A stretch of DNA of 34,467 nt from an uncultured Lachnospiraceae bacterium (lineage in GTDB: Bacteria; Bacillota; Clostridia; Lachnospirales; Lachnospiraceae), in the NCBI GenBank assembly GCA_946535225.1, contig CAMNDJ010000013.1, positions 1 to 34,467 of the forward strand, given 5' to 3'. The number at the start of each line of letters is the position of its first letter. Positions within the stretch are counted from its first letter, which is position 1. A program made the position numbers and the translations under genes. The notes beneath the pieces were generated by a model. The model did not search any database and was not told the origin of the DNA. It was given only the letters and a program-made list of their open reading frames with translations. Shown piece after piece: positions 16,207-24,174 of the stretch.

Positions 16207-17100
16207 ATGAAGGACAAATATAAAAAAGACATTCCAATTAAAGATGATAAAACAGCTTATCAGGATACCGACATTGCGTTTATGATGGACGGCGGATCGG
16301 TATATGTGGGCAACATCGTGTACGAACGCTTCCACAGGTCCATACCCATGCATTCACATTCGGATAACAGCTATGAGATCCATTATATTTCGTCCGGACA
16401 CGGTAAGGTGACCGTAAGCGGGAAAGAATATGATACCCTGCCGGGGACTCTGTATATCACCGGGCCGCATGTTAAGCATTCCATGATACCGGATGATAAG
16501 GATCCCCTGTCCGAATACTGTATATATCTTAAGTTGTCCGATGACGGTAAGCGGGATAAAAATACAGTATCTCCACTCAAGATATTCCGTGAAATGAGCA
16601 TCTGGTACGGACAGGATAAATGTGGGATATATGCCCTGATGAAGGCTCTGTTCTCCGAGCTTAATGAACAGAACGTGGGTTACAGGACAGTCGTTGAATC
16701 GATAATAAAGCAGATAATAATCTCATGTGTAAGGAATTATTCCGATAGTGAAGACAAGGCCGAAACCGGAGTGATCAAACCTGCAGATAAGCAGTACCTT
16801 ATAATAGAGGAAGCCTTCCTCTATGAATATGCTTCTTTGACACTCTCGTCGCTTGCTTCAAGATTAAGCTTAAGTACAAGACAGACTCAGAGACTGTTGA
16901 CGGAACACTACGGAATGAATTTCCAGAGTAAAAAGACAGAAGCGAAAATGAGTGCAGCCGCGCTCATGCTTAAATTGCCCGATAAAACGATCACCGGTAT
17001 AGCGGATGAACTCGGCTATTCATCCGTTGAACATTTTTCATCGGCTTTTAAAAAATTCTACGGTATGAGTGCAAGTATGTACAGAGATGAGATATCATAA
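16207..17100 (+). CDS. AraC-family transcriptional regulator with cupin sensor domain
   Basis: One-component regulator of 297 residues. The N-terminal cupin-like ligand domain includes RSIPMHSHSDNSYEIHYISS and ITGPHVKHSMIP with metal-like His pairs. The C-terminal double HTH (about 198-297) includes LTLSSLASRLSLSTRQTQRL and ITGIADELGYSSVEHFSSAF. It diverges from the dehydrogenase-AKR-fucU operon and is its likely regulator. The start is uncertain: no Shine-Dalgarno precedes the ATG at 16207 and a TATAAT hexamer ends only 3 bases before it, so a downstream start near 16282 (Met26) or a leaderless message is possible. Confidence 0.88.
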   Translation: MKDKYKKDIPIKDDKTAYQDTDIAFMMDGGSVYVGNIVYERFHRSIPMHSHSDNSYEIHYISSGHGKVTVSGKEYDTLPGTLYITGPHVKHSMIPDDKDPLSEYCIYLKLSDDGKRDKNTVSPLKIFREMSIWYGQDKCGIYALMKALFSELNEQNVGYRTVVESIIKQIIISCVRNYSDSEDKAETGVIKPADKQYLIIEEAFLYEYASLTLSSLASRLSLSTRQTQRLLTEHYGMNFQSKKTEAKMSAAALMLKLPDKTITGIADELGYSSVEHFSSAFKKFYGMSASMYRDEIS

Positions 17101-17137
17101 CAGAAACAGACGTTTTTTCGCCGCGGACCAGCCACAT

Positions 17138-17290
17138 GATAGGCTGAGTGACAACCACCGTTCGCTTCTTCGAAGCTCACGGGGCTGTTGCTTCGCGCCA
17201 GCCCCGTCCAATCAAAAAAAGAACCATCCTTCCGTGCAAGCACGGGGATGGTTCTTTTTCCGCTTGGCGGTGGTTGCCGCTCAGCCTATC
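17138..17290. repeat. Branched inverted-repeat element (outer stem with three internal hairpins)
   Basis: An outer pair of arms, 17138-17160 and 17268-17290, is complementary at 21 of 23 positions. Inside are GCTTC/GAAGC (17164-17176), ACGGGGCTG/CAGCCCCGT (17179-17207) and the terminator hairpin at 17214-17259. The whole would fold as a cloverleaf-like four-way structure in RNA or a cruciform in DNA. It fills the space between the AraC regulator (plus) and glgA (minus); the right arm overlaps the glgA stop codon. Confidence 0.65.
17214..17259. terminator. Bidirectional intrinsic terminator between AraC regulator and glgA
   Basis: GAACCATCC (17221-17229) pairs with GGATGGTTC (17246-17254), extended inside by CCGTG/CACGG around a CAAG loop. 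An A-run (17214-17220) on one side and a T-run (17255-17259) on the other make it a canonical terminator in both directions, serving the convergent regulator gene and glgA. Confidence 0.85.
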
Positions 17291-18734
17291 AACCTATCAA
17301 CCAGTCGTACATCTCCTGGTATTTTTTCGCTGACTGCTCCCAGCTGAAATCAGCCTTCATTCCGCGGTCGATGATCTTGTTCCATTCACGTTTCTTATCG
17401 TAGTAGATATGCTCGGCGTAGCGGATCGTGCGAAGCATCTCATGTGCATTGTAGTTAGTAAATGAGAAGCCCGTTCCGGTGCTGTCATATTCATTGTATG
17501 CCTGTACCGTATCCTTAAGTCCGCCCGTCTCACGTACGATGGGTACCGTGCCGTAGCGCAGTGCCATGAGCTGTGATAAGCCGCAGGGCTCAAATAACGA
17601 CGGCATTAAGAATGCATCGGAGGCCGCATATATCTTGTGTGACAGTGTATTCGAATAATATATGTTGCCGCTTACCTTGTTGCCGTACTTCCAGTCAAAG
17701 TGGCGGAACATGTTCTCGTATCTCTCTTCGCCTGTTCCGAGTGCGACTATCTGTACTCTGTCCTGGCACAGTTCATCCATCACATAGGCTATGAGATCGA
17801 AGCCCTTCTGATCCGTAAGACGCGATACTATACCGATCATCATGGTGCCGGCATCCTTATCAAGCCCTAACTCTTCCTGGAGTTTAAGCTTGTTCTTGAC
17901 CTTCTCCTTACGGAAGTTGATCGCATTGTAATTCTGCTCTATATACTTATCCGTCTCCGGATTGAACTCTTCGTAGTCGATTCCGTTGACGATACCGCGA
18001 AGGGATCCTGCTCTTGCATTAAGAAGTCCGTCCAGACCCTCTCCGTAGAATGCCGTCTTGATCTCTTCGGCATAGGTATCACTGACTGTCGTGATGGCAT
18101 CCGCATAGACTAAGCCGCCCTTAAGCAGATTGGCATCCTTATATGCCTCGAGCTTATCCGGTGCGAAGTAATAATCTGACAGACCTGTTATCGACTTGAC
18201 ATCCTCCACGCTCCACTTACCCTGGAACTTAAGGTTATGTATGGTCATGACGGTCTTGATGCCCTGATAGAACTCACCGCCCGCAAATCTCTCATGAAGA
18301 TATACGGGAATGAGACCTGTCTGCCAGTCATGACAATGTATGAGATCGGGCTTGAAATCTATGATCGGAAGGATCGAGAGCGCTGCTCTGCAGAAGAAAG
18401 CATACTTCTCTATCTCCCATAGAGGATCGTCGCAGTAGGGCTTCGGTCCGCCGAAATACCCCTCATTGTCGATAAGATAATACTTGATCCCGTCGACCTC
18501 TGCTTCCATGATACCTACATAGACGCTTCTCCAATTAAAGTCCATGTAGAAACTCTGGTTATACTTAAGCTTATCCTTCATCTCCTGCTTCATGCAGGTG
18601 TACTTGGGTATGATGATTCTGACATCATAATACTTCCTGTCAAGGCACTTAGGCAGCGACCCCACGACGTCTGCCAGTCCGCCTGTCTTGATGAAGGGTA
18701 CTCCCTCAGATGCGACGAATAAGATCTTCTTCAT
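17289..18734 (-). CDS. glgA: Glycogen synthase (ADP-glucose, GT5)
   Basis: The enzyme transfers glucose from ADP-glucose to alpha-1,4-glucan. The 481-residue length is normal. The N-terminal ADP-glucose motif KTGGLADVVGSLPK is present at about 15-28, HCHDWQTGLIPVYL near 125, TIHNLKFQG near 150, and the C-terminal GT-B signature LFEPCGLSQLMALRYG near 385. The ATG at 18734 follows AGGAGGT with a rather long 12-base spacing. An in-frame ATG 36 bases upstream is less likely because it has no ribosome site and precedes the conserved KKILFVASE start. No other glg genes are nearby. It has its own promoter (18776-18804) and a terminator at its end. Confidence 0.93.
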   Translation of the reverse strand: MKKILFVASEGVPFIKTGGLADVVGSLPKCLDRKYYDVRIIIPKYTCMKQEMKDKLKYNQSFYMDFNWRSVYVGIMEAEVDGIKYYLIDNEGYFGGPKPYCDDPLWEIEKYAFFCRAALSILPIIDFKPDLIHCHDWQTGLIPVYLHERFAGGEFYQGIKTVMTIHNLKFQGKWSVEDVKSITGLSDYYFAPDKLEAYKDANLLKGGLVYADAITTVSDTYAEEIKTAFYGEGLDGLLNARAGSLRGIVNGIDYEEFNPETDKYIEQNYNAINFRKEKVKNKLKLQEELGLDKDAGTMMIGIVSRLTDQKGFDLIAYVMDELCQDRVQIVALGTGEERYENMFRHFDWKYGNKVSGNIYYSNTLSHKIYAASDAFLMPSLFEPCGLSQLMALRYGTVPIVRETGGLKDTVQAYNEYDSTGTGFSFTNYNAHEMLRTIRYAEHIYYDKKREWNKIIDRGMKADFSWEQSAKKYQEMYDWLIG

Positions 18735-18775
18735 GTGTATGTGTAACCTCCTATACCCCAGATTAGACAAGTACT

Positions 18776-18804
18776 ATTGTACCACATCTGCACTCAGTAA
18801 TAAA
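18776..18804 (-). promoter_or_regulatory. glgA promoter
   Basis: On the minus strand TTTATT (18804-18799) and TACAAT (18781-18776) are 17 bases apart, and a TG one base before the -10 box makes an extended -10. The predicted start near 18769 gives a leader of about 35 bases containing the AGGAGGT ribosome site. Confidence 0.5.
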
Positions 18805-18855
18805 GTGCCGCATATCCTGTGCTTTCTTACGATGCGGAACTCCTTACCGGCACTT
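18803..18855 (-). terminator. Possible terminator downstream of recN
   Basis: AAGTGCCG (18803-18810) is fully complementary to CGGCACTT (18848-18855), with a loop of about 37 bases that can form an alternative 6-bp stem (CCGCAT/ATGCGG). On the minus strand the stem is followed by TATT. It lies at the 3' end of the recN transcript, but the long loop and short T-run make it a weak terminator. Confidence 0.3.
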
Positions 18856-18952
18856 CCTTTTGTTCATTTTTGTCAACAGAGTTTTCGTTTATGCTTTCCT
18901 TGGACTCACGCTTAGATTCACGCTTAACCTCAGCACCCGCCTTTTTCTCCAT
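18827..18952 (-). CDS. Small charged ORF overlapping the recN 3' end
   Basis: A 41-residue open frame starts at an ATG inside the last codons of recN, in a different frame, and continues past the recN stop. The product is very hydrophilic, beginning MEKKAGAEVKRESKRESKES, with a KRES repeat and no membrane segment or recognisable domain. The ribosome site is weak (AGAG), so translation would rely on coupling to recN. It may instead be a tail reached by frameshifting, or not be coding. No function can be assigned. Confidence 0.3.
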   Translation of the reverse strand: MEKKAGAEVKRESKRESKESINENSVDKNEQKEVPVRSSAS

Positions 18953-20609
18953 TCTTTATGAGTTCTCTTGCATTCTCTATTCCGGCTTCCGTCAGTTCTC
19001 CGCCGGATAATAACCTCGCTATCTCTTCCACTCTCTGCTCTGTATCAAGCGGTCGGATATCCGTGACCGTACCGCCGCCTTCCGTACGCTTCTCAATTAG
19101 ATAATGTTCATCGGCCCTGGCTGCGATCTGCGGAAGATGCGTGATCGCAATGACCTGGTGAGATGACGAGAGATTCTTCATACTTCCCGACACATTCCAT
19201 GCGGTCTTGCCGCTTATCCCCGCATCGATCTCGTCGAACACGAGTGTCTCCACGCCGCCCTTTGACGCCGTCACTTCCTTAAGCGCCAGCATGAACCGCG
19301 ATAGTTCACCGCCGCTTGCGACCTTATTTAACGATTTAACGGGCTCACCTAAGTTAAATGACACCAATATATCCACATCATCATATCCGTGTGCATCAAG
19401 CGAATTTACATCATCATTCACGGCTATATCAAGCGTAACATTTTCAAAAGAAAGAGCACTGAGTTTTTCTTTAAGTCCCGCACACAGCCCCTTTGAAGCG
19501 ACCACACGCGCCTCATGAACTCTGCCTGCGACATCCAGTGCCTTCTTATGCGCCGCCTCGGTATCGGCGGATAGCTTCGCCATATACGCATCAAAGTTCG
19601 CCGCTTTTTCGATATATTCACGACGCTTTTCGGCATAAGCCAATACTGCCTCTATGGAATCCCCGTATTTATTCTTAAGATGATTCAGAGTATCTAACCT
19701 GTTCTCCGTCTGCCTATACTCTGTTTCGGAGAACTCCATATCGTCCATATATCCTCTGATGTCGCGAAGCATATCTGACACTGAGTTCTCGATATCCTCA
19801 AGCCTTTCTGCATATTCACTGACAGCAGTGTCATATTCTGCGACCTGACCGAGTTCTCTTACGGCCGTGCCCAGTATCTCTCCCGCTCCGCCGTCCGTAT
19901 CAAGCATCGCGCTTACTTTTGACAGGTTCTCTGCTATCCTGCCCGCATTCTTCATGAGCCTGTATCGTTCTTCAAGTTCCTCATCCTCACCGATGCTTAG
20001 CTTTGCATTCTCTATCTCACCGACTTCGAATTCAGCCAGTGACAGCTCTTTATCTCTGTTCTTATCATCCGCATCCGCGCTTTTAAGTTCATTCTTAAGT
20101 TCTCTGTAGTAAGCATATGAAGCTGACATTTCGTCAAGAAGTGCATTAATATCATCACCGCCGAAATCATCCAGGATATCGCGGTAATTCTTCTCATCCA
20201 AAAGTTCCCTTGTATCATTCTGTCCGTGAATGTCTATAAGAAGAGCTGCAAGTCTCTTAAGATCCTTAGCCGATATCACCTCGCCGTTGCACTTGGCAAC
20301 GCTCCTGCCCTCCTGTATCCTTCGTGATATAAATATGCTCCCGTCAGATTCAACCGGAAGATCCATCTCTTTAAGAGCATTCCTTACATCATCCTTATCA
20401 CTGACAAATTCAAGTTCGACCCTGGCATATTCCGCTCCTGTGCGGATCACGTCTTTGCCGGCCCTTTCACCCAGAGCAAGACGAACAGACCCCAGTATGA
20501 TCGACTTACCGGCGCCTGTCTCTCCGGTGAGGATATTAAGGCCCTCACCCAGATCGATCTGACACTCTCTTATAAGGGCCAGATCCTTAACACTGATACT
20601 TTTTAGCAT
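18930..20609 (-). CDS. recN: DNA repair protein RecN (SMC-like ATPase)
   Basis: RecN acts early at double-strand breaks. The 559-residue protein has an N-terminal Walker A, LTGETGAGKSIILGS (about 27-41), a long coiled-coil centre broken by a globular region (about 150-360), and the C-terminal ATPase half with the signature VASGGELSRFMLALK and Walker B TLVFDEIDAGISGKTA. ITHLPQIAARADEHYLIEK near residue 500 is family-typical. The ATG at 20609 is favoured over one 6 bases upstream because GGAGG is 7 bases before it. It ends the nadK-POR-recN array; argR, usually just before recN in related genomes, is absent. Confidence 0.94.
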   Translation of the reverse strand: MLKSISVKDLALIRECQIDLGEGLNILTGETGAGKSIILGSVRLALGERAGKDVIRTGAEYARVELEFVSDKDDVRNALKEMDLPVESDGSIFISRRIQEGRSVAKCNGEVISAKDLKRLAALLIDIHGQNDTRELLDEKNYRDILDDFGGDDINALLDEMSASYAYYRELKNELKSADADDKNRDKELSLAEFEVGEIENAKLSIGEDEELEERYRLMKNAGRIAENLSKVSAMLDTDGGAGEILGTAVRELGQVAEYDTAVSEYAERLEDIENSVSDMLRDIRGYMDDMEFSETEYRQTENRLDTLNHLKNKYGDSIEAVLAYAEKRREYIEKAANFDAYMAKLSADTEAAHKKALDVAGRVHEARVVASKGLCAGLKEKLSALSFENVTLDIAVNDDVNSLDAHGYDDVDILVSFNLGEPVKSLNKVASGGELSRFMLALKEVTASKGGVETLVFDEIDAGISGKTAWNVSGSMKNLSSSHQVIAITHLPQIAARADEHYLIEKRTEGGGTVTDIRPLDTEQRVEEIARLLSGGELTEAGIENARELIKNGEKGGC

Positions 20610-20685
20610 TTCCATACCTCCGTATATGTGTATGCGGTCTCCTCAAAGGCGATTCCCTTCCACTCCACTATACGGTTTTATATAT

Positions 20686-21585
20686 TTATTTTCTCGCCGA
20701 GATTATCCAGGGTGCCGGCTGATTCTCAAACACGTTCTTGCTCGTAAGCTTCGACACGGCGATCTGTATGATCGTTATATCATTAAGTCCGTAACGTGTA
20801 AGTATATCCCTTATCGATGCCGCTACCCTGAAATCAAGCGTATATATCACAAATTCCATGTCGGGATTAAGCCCCGTCAGATACTCAAGCTCATGCTCAA
20901 GGCTCGCACTGGCAACAAGCATCGTAGTATCCGGTATGGGAAGATTACCCATCGTATCCTCACCGACATGATCTACGATCGCAACATTGCGCAGACCGAA
21001 CTTATTGACATTCTCCTCCATGGTCTCACGGTCGGATTCCTTGTATTCCACGGCGATAACCGTTCCCTCGCCGTTCATCATCGCTGCCTCTACGGCTATC
21101 GACTCGCCTGAGATAACACAGAGATTCTTGTCTTCGTGTATTCGCATCTTGGATAACAAAACCGAACGGATCTCGCTCCCTACATATTTTACTGAACCCG
21201 TAGCGAACAGCTTATTGTCCATTCCGAACTTGATCGTGCTTCTGGCATTGGGATTAAGTACCACCATTCCCGCAGATGCGTTGATACCGCGGTCGATCAT
21301 GTCGGATACCTTATTTCTCTTTATCGGACCTGAGGGCTCTGAACCCTCATTGTATATGACCTCACAATCACCCAAGCCCACATCCCACATCTTGTAGAAT
21401 ATGTCCTTGTCACCCGCCTCCGTGAATACGAGTACACATCTGTGCGCCTCGACCGTAGGGATCAGGTTCTTATTCTTACGTGTGATATCGAGCAGCTTCA
21501 CATGCTCAAGATCGATATCCGTATTATCCGAGAAGTACTGCAACCACTCGATTATATGCTTATTGGTAAATAACTGATCATTCAT
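20686..21585 (-). CDS. Orphan CbiE/CbiT-like (CobL-type) protein with degenerate SAM site
   Basis: This 299-residue protein reads like the C-terminal half of precorrin methyltransferase CbiE joined to CbiT, as in CobL fusions. Residues 46-90 (CVLVFTEAGDKDIFYKMWDV, GLGDCEV) match the CbiE end. Residues 128-150 (ATGSVKYVGSEIRSVLLSKM) match the CbiE-CbiT junction, and 151-299 match CbiT in order (IAVEAAMM, GTVIAVEYKESDRETMEENV, ENQPAPWIISA). The expected glycine-rich SAM loop DIGAGTGSVSIEAA is replaced by VISGESIAVEAA, and the CbiE SAM-binding N-terminus is missing. No cobalamin gene is nearby. It is probably not a standard corrin methylase; its function is unknown. GGAGGG lies 8 bases before the ATG. 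It sits 54 bases after porB, likely in the same transcript. Confidence 0.6.
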   Translation of the reverse strand: MNDQLFTNKHIIEWLQYFSDNTDIDLEHVKLLDITRKNKNLIPTVEAHRCVLVFTEAGDKDIFYKMWDVGLGDCEVIYNEGSEPSGPIKRNKVSDMIDRGINASAGMVVLNPNARSTIKFGMDNKLFATGSVKYVGSEIRSVLLSKMRIHEDKNLCVISGESIAVEAAMMNGEGTVIAVEYKESDRETMEENVNKFGLRNVAIVDHVGEDTMGNLPIPDTTMLVASASLEHELEYLTGLNPDMEFVIYTLDFRVAASIRDILTRYGLNDITIIQIAVSKLTSKNVFENQPAPWIISARK

Positions 21586-21639
21586 AATGCTAACCCTCCG
21601 TAATGATATACCGCCACGGGCGACCGCTTACCGACAAGA

Positions 21640-22575
21640 TCAATTACACTTGGCAAGCAGTTCGTCCCACTTTTTGTCCACGTACTCCTGGGCCGCCTCT
21701 ATCGTCCATTCATTTCCGGGCTTGAAGCAGTGTGCGAATCTTCCCTGTCGTCTCATGAATTCCTCAACGGGAAGCTTCTGCTTGGGCTCATACGTCAGTC
21801 TGTATTCTCCTTCCACCACCTCATACAGAGGCCATACACAGGTATCTATCGCTGCCTTGCATATCTCCATAAGATCCTCAGCCGGATACTGCCATCCTCT
21901 GGGGCAGGGTGTAAGGACATTGACAAAAGTCGGTCCCTTCTTGTATATCGCCCTGTGCGCCTTCTCATGGAAATCCTTCATATTTCCGAACATCGTAGTC
22001 TGCGCCACATACGGCGAACCGTGCGCTACAACGATCTGTGTCAGGTCCTTCTGCTCCTGCTTCTTACCCACTGATTCAATACCCGAAGGTGTTGTGGTAG
22101 CGGAAGCGAATCTCGGTGTAGCCGAAGATCTCTGTGTACCCGTGTTCATATATGCGTTATTGTCATAACAGAAATACGTGAAATCATGTCCCCTCTCAAG
22201 TGCTCCCGAGAGTGACTGGAAACCTATATCATATGTTCCGCCGTCTCCGCCTATGGCAAGGATCTTGATATTTCTGTCCTTATCGATCTTGCCTCTTCTC
22301 TTAAGCGCATTATAGGCTGCCTCAACGCCGGATGCGGTGGCCGATGCATTCTCGAATGCGGTATGTATATAGGAGTCCTCCCACGCCGTATAAGGATACT
22401 GGAAGGATGATACCTCCAGACAGCCCGTAGCATTACATATGACAGCCTTATCCTCGGGATCGACAGCTCTCATCATGGCACGACATACAATTCCGGCACC
22501 GCACCCTGCACAGAGTCTGTGTCCGGAATGGAATCGCTCCTCTTTGTTCATTTCTTCTTTAAGATTGTAAGCCAT
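21640..22575 (-). CDS. porB: 2-oxoacid (pyruvate):ferredoxin oxidoreductase, beta subunit
   Basis: The beta subunit holds thiamine diphosphate and a [4Fe-4S] cluster in the oxidative decarboxylation of pyruvate to acetyl-CoA with reduced ferredoxin. The 311-residue protein begins with the cluster ligands LCAGCGAG (Cys22, Cys25), then ATGCLEVSS (Cys52) and LTPCPRGW. The TPP motif runs from GGDGGTYDIGFQSL (109-122) to YDNNAYMNTG (137-146). The ATG at 22575 follows GAAAGGA; an in-frame ATG 18 bases upstream overlaps that site. Sequence style favours pyruvate over branched-chain 2-oxoacids, but this is inference. Two hairpins separate it from the alpha gene. Confidence 0.9.
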   Translation of the reverse strand: MAYNLKEEMNKEERFHSGHRLCAGCGAGIVCRAMMRAVDPEDKAVICNATGCLEVSSFQYPYTAWEDSYIHTAFENASATASGVEAAYNALKRRGKIDKDRNIKILAIGGDGGTYDIGFQSLSGALERGHDFTYFCYDNNAYMNTGTQRSSATPRFASATTTPSGIESVGKKQEQKDLTQIVVAHGSPYVAQTTMFGNMKDFHEKAHRAIYKKGPTFVNVLTPCPRGWQYPAEDLMEICKAAIDTCVWPLYEVVEGEYRLTYEPKQKLPVEEFMRRQGRFAHCFKPGNEWTIEAAQEYVDKKWDELLAKCN

Positions 22576-22596
22576 GTTAATTATTCCTTTCACTGA

Positions 22597-22673
22597 ACGT
22601 TTCGCTCTGCGAAACGTAGGGATGTTAGTAACTCTACGCGAAACAGCCCTTGCTGTGAGCGTTCAGAGTTACT
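22597..22673 (-). other. Tandem hairpins between POR alpha and beta genes
   Basis: SL1 (22627-22673) is a long imperfect hairpin with three paired blocks: AGTAACTCT/AGAGTTACT, ACGC/GCGT and ACAGC/GCTGT around a 4-base loop. It begins at the alpha-subunit stop codon. SL2 (22597-22617) is a perfect 9-bp stem, ACGTTTCGC/GCGAAACGT, with a 3-base loop, ending about 20 bases before the beta-gene start. No T-run follows. A competing CTGAACG/CGTTCAG pairing could join both into an alternative fold. The likely role is mRNA processing, stability or control of the subunit ratio. Confidence 0.6.
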
Positions 22674-23853
22674 TCATCCTATGCCCCATATGTGTATATA
22701 CAGGGCCGATATCACCGCCTGCAGCTATGGCGGAGAGTCTCTCAAATACGCTTCTTGCAGCCGTGACCGTGAAGTCTCTGCCGCCTAAGCCGAATACTAT
22801 ATCCACGATCTTCGGACGATTGTCCATATTGACGATCGCCCCCGAAGTCTCTGCAAATAAAGGTCCGCCGCAGGCTGAGAAGCCCTCGCTTTTATCCATG
22901 ACGGCTACTGCCTTGCATCCTGCGATCGAAGCGGCTATCTCTTCTGCCGGGAAAGGTCTGAAGACTCTGACTTTGACAACGCCTGCCCGAATGCCTTCCT
23001 TACGGAGTTCATCTACGGTAGCCTTGGCGGTACCGGCACTTGAACCCATGATGACCATCGCGATCTCGGCATCTTCCATTCGATACTCTTCTATCAGATC
23101 GTATTTACGGCCGAATGTCCTGTAGAAATCTTCTGATACATCCTTTATGACCTGCCTGGCATTCTTCATGGCCACAGCCTGTGCCACACGAGCCTCCATG
23201 TAGTAAGCGGACACGCCGTAAGGGCCTACTGCGAGAGGATTCTCCTCCTTAAGGAGGTAGTTCTCGGGCTCATAAGTGCCCACGAACTTCTTGACCGCAT
23301 CATCATCTTCAAGTTCGATGTTCTCTATGGCATGCGATGTGATGAACCCGTCCTCACATACCATTAGCGGAAGTCTGACATCCTTATGCTCCGCTATCCT
23401 GTGAGCCATCAGATAATTGTCATATACTTCCTGATTGTTCTCAGCATATAACTGTATGAATCCCGAATCACGCTCAGCCATCGAATCAGAATAATCGTGA
23501 TTGATATTGATGGGACCTGTGAGCGCTCTGTTGGCTACGGCGAGTACAACGGGAAGCCTTAATGAGGCTGCCACGAATAAGACCTCTGTCATGAATGAGA
23601 GTCCTGCACTGGATGTGGCCGTAACCGCTCTTGCGCCTGCCGCCTCAGCACCAAGACAAGCCGAGAGCGATGAATGCTCCGACTCCACACATATGAATTC
23701 CGTATCTACCCTGCCGTCTGCCACATACTGGGCAAAATACTGCGGGATCTCCGTAGACGGAGTGATGGGAAACATCGCAAATACATCGGGATTGATCTGT
23801 CTCATCGCTGTAGCGATCGCTTCGTTACCCGATAATCTGTCTCTTTTGCTCAA
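22669..23853 (-). CDS. porA: 2-oxoacid (pyruvate):ferredoxin oxidoreductase, alpha subunit
   Basis: The alpha subunit provides the pyrimidine-binding and dimer domains of the oxidoreductase. The 394-residue protein begins LSGNEAIATAMRQINPDVFA with PITPSTEIPQ, then VESEHSSLSACLGAEAAGAR, TSSAGLSFMTEVLFVAASLR and the ANRALTGPININHDYSD segment typical of PorA. The start codon is TTG (23853-23851), with GGAGG 8 bases upstream; no ATG gives the conserved N-terminus. Only 3 bases separate it from the delta gene. A hairpin pair follows its stop. Confidence 0.92.
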   Translation of the reverse strand: MSKRDRLSGNEAIATAMRQINPDVFAMFPITPSTEIPQYFAQYVADGRVDTEFICVESEHSSLSACLGAEAAGARAVTATSSAGLSFMTEVLFVAASLRLPVVLAVANRALTGPININHDYSDSMAERDSGFIQLYAENNQEVYDNYLMAHRIAEHKDVRLPLMVCEDGFITSHAIENIELEDDDAVKKFVGTYEPENYLLKEENPLAVGPYGVSAYYMEARVAQAVAMKNARQVIKDVSEDFYRTFGRKYDLIEEYRMEDAEIAMVIMGSSAGTAKATVDELRKEGIRAGVVKVRVFRPFPAEEIAASIAGCKAVAVMDKSEGFSACGGPLFAETSGAIVNMDNRPKIVDIVFGLGGRDFTVTAARSVFERLSAIAAGGDIGPVYTHMGHRMK

Positions 23854-23856
23854 TCT

Positions 23857-24153
23857 CTATTCCTCCTTCCACTTAATCGCATCGAAGGGGCAAGCCTTGA
23901 TACATATCCCGCATCCCTTGCAATGATCGTAATCAAAATCTTCTCTTCTTCCTTCATGCACCGGAATGCATGCATCCGGGCAATACGGTGCGCACAGAAC
24001 ACACTGTTTGCACTTCTCCTCATCCCATACCGGTGTCTTGGATCTCCATTCACCGGTCTTGGTCAGCCTGCTCGTACCGGGCTCATATATCTCGCATCCG
24101 ACAGTCATATCCTGCCAGGCGATATTCTCATTGATATTCTCAGCTTTTATCAT
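23857..24153 (-). CDS. porD: 2-oxoacid:ferredoxin oxidoreductase, delta (ferredoxin) subunit
   Basis: This small electron-transfer subunit of 98 residues carries two 4Fe-4S motifs: CKQCVLCAPYCP (Cys48, 51, 54, 58) and CKGCGICIKACP (Cys78, 81, 84, 88). The N-terminal extension with EIYEPGTSRLTKTGEWRSKT is typical of PorD rather than free ferredoxin. It passes electrons from the TPP-proximal cluster to soluble ferredoxin. It lies between the gamma (21 bases upstream) and alpha genes. Confidence 0.94.
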   Translation of the reverse strand: MIKAENINENIAWQDMTVGCEIYEPGTSRLTKTGEWRSKTPVWDEEKCKQCVLCAPYCPDACIPVHEGRREDFDYDHCKGCGICIKACPFDAIKWKEE

Positions 24154-24174
24154 ACCTTCTCCATTCCGGGGTGC

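Noticed and set aside
17138-17290. Cloverleaf at 17138-17290 as a tRNA
   Set aside because: The stem lengths, the 23-base outer arm and the T-run inside one arm do not fit a tRNA.
20686-21585. Assignment as a genuine cobalamin methyltransferase
   Set aside because: The SAM glycine loop is missing and no corrin pathway gene is nearby, so only a CbiE/CbiT-like label is given.
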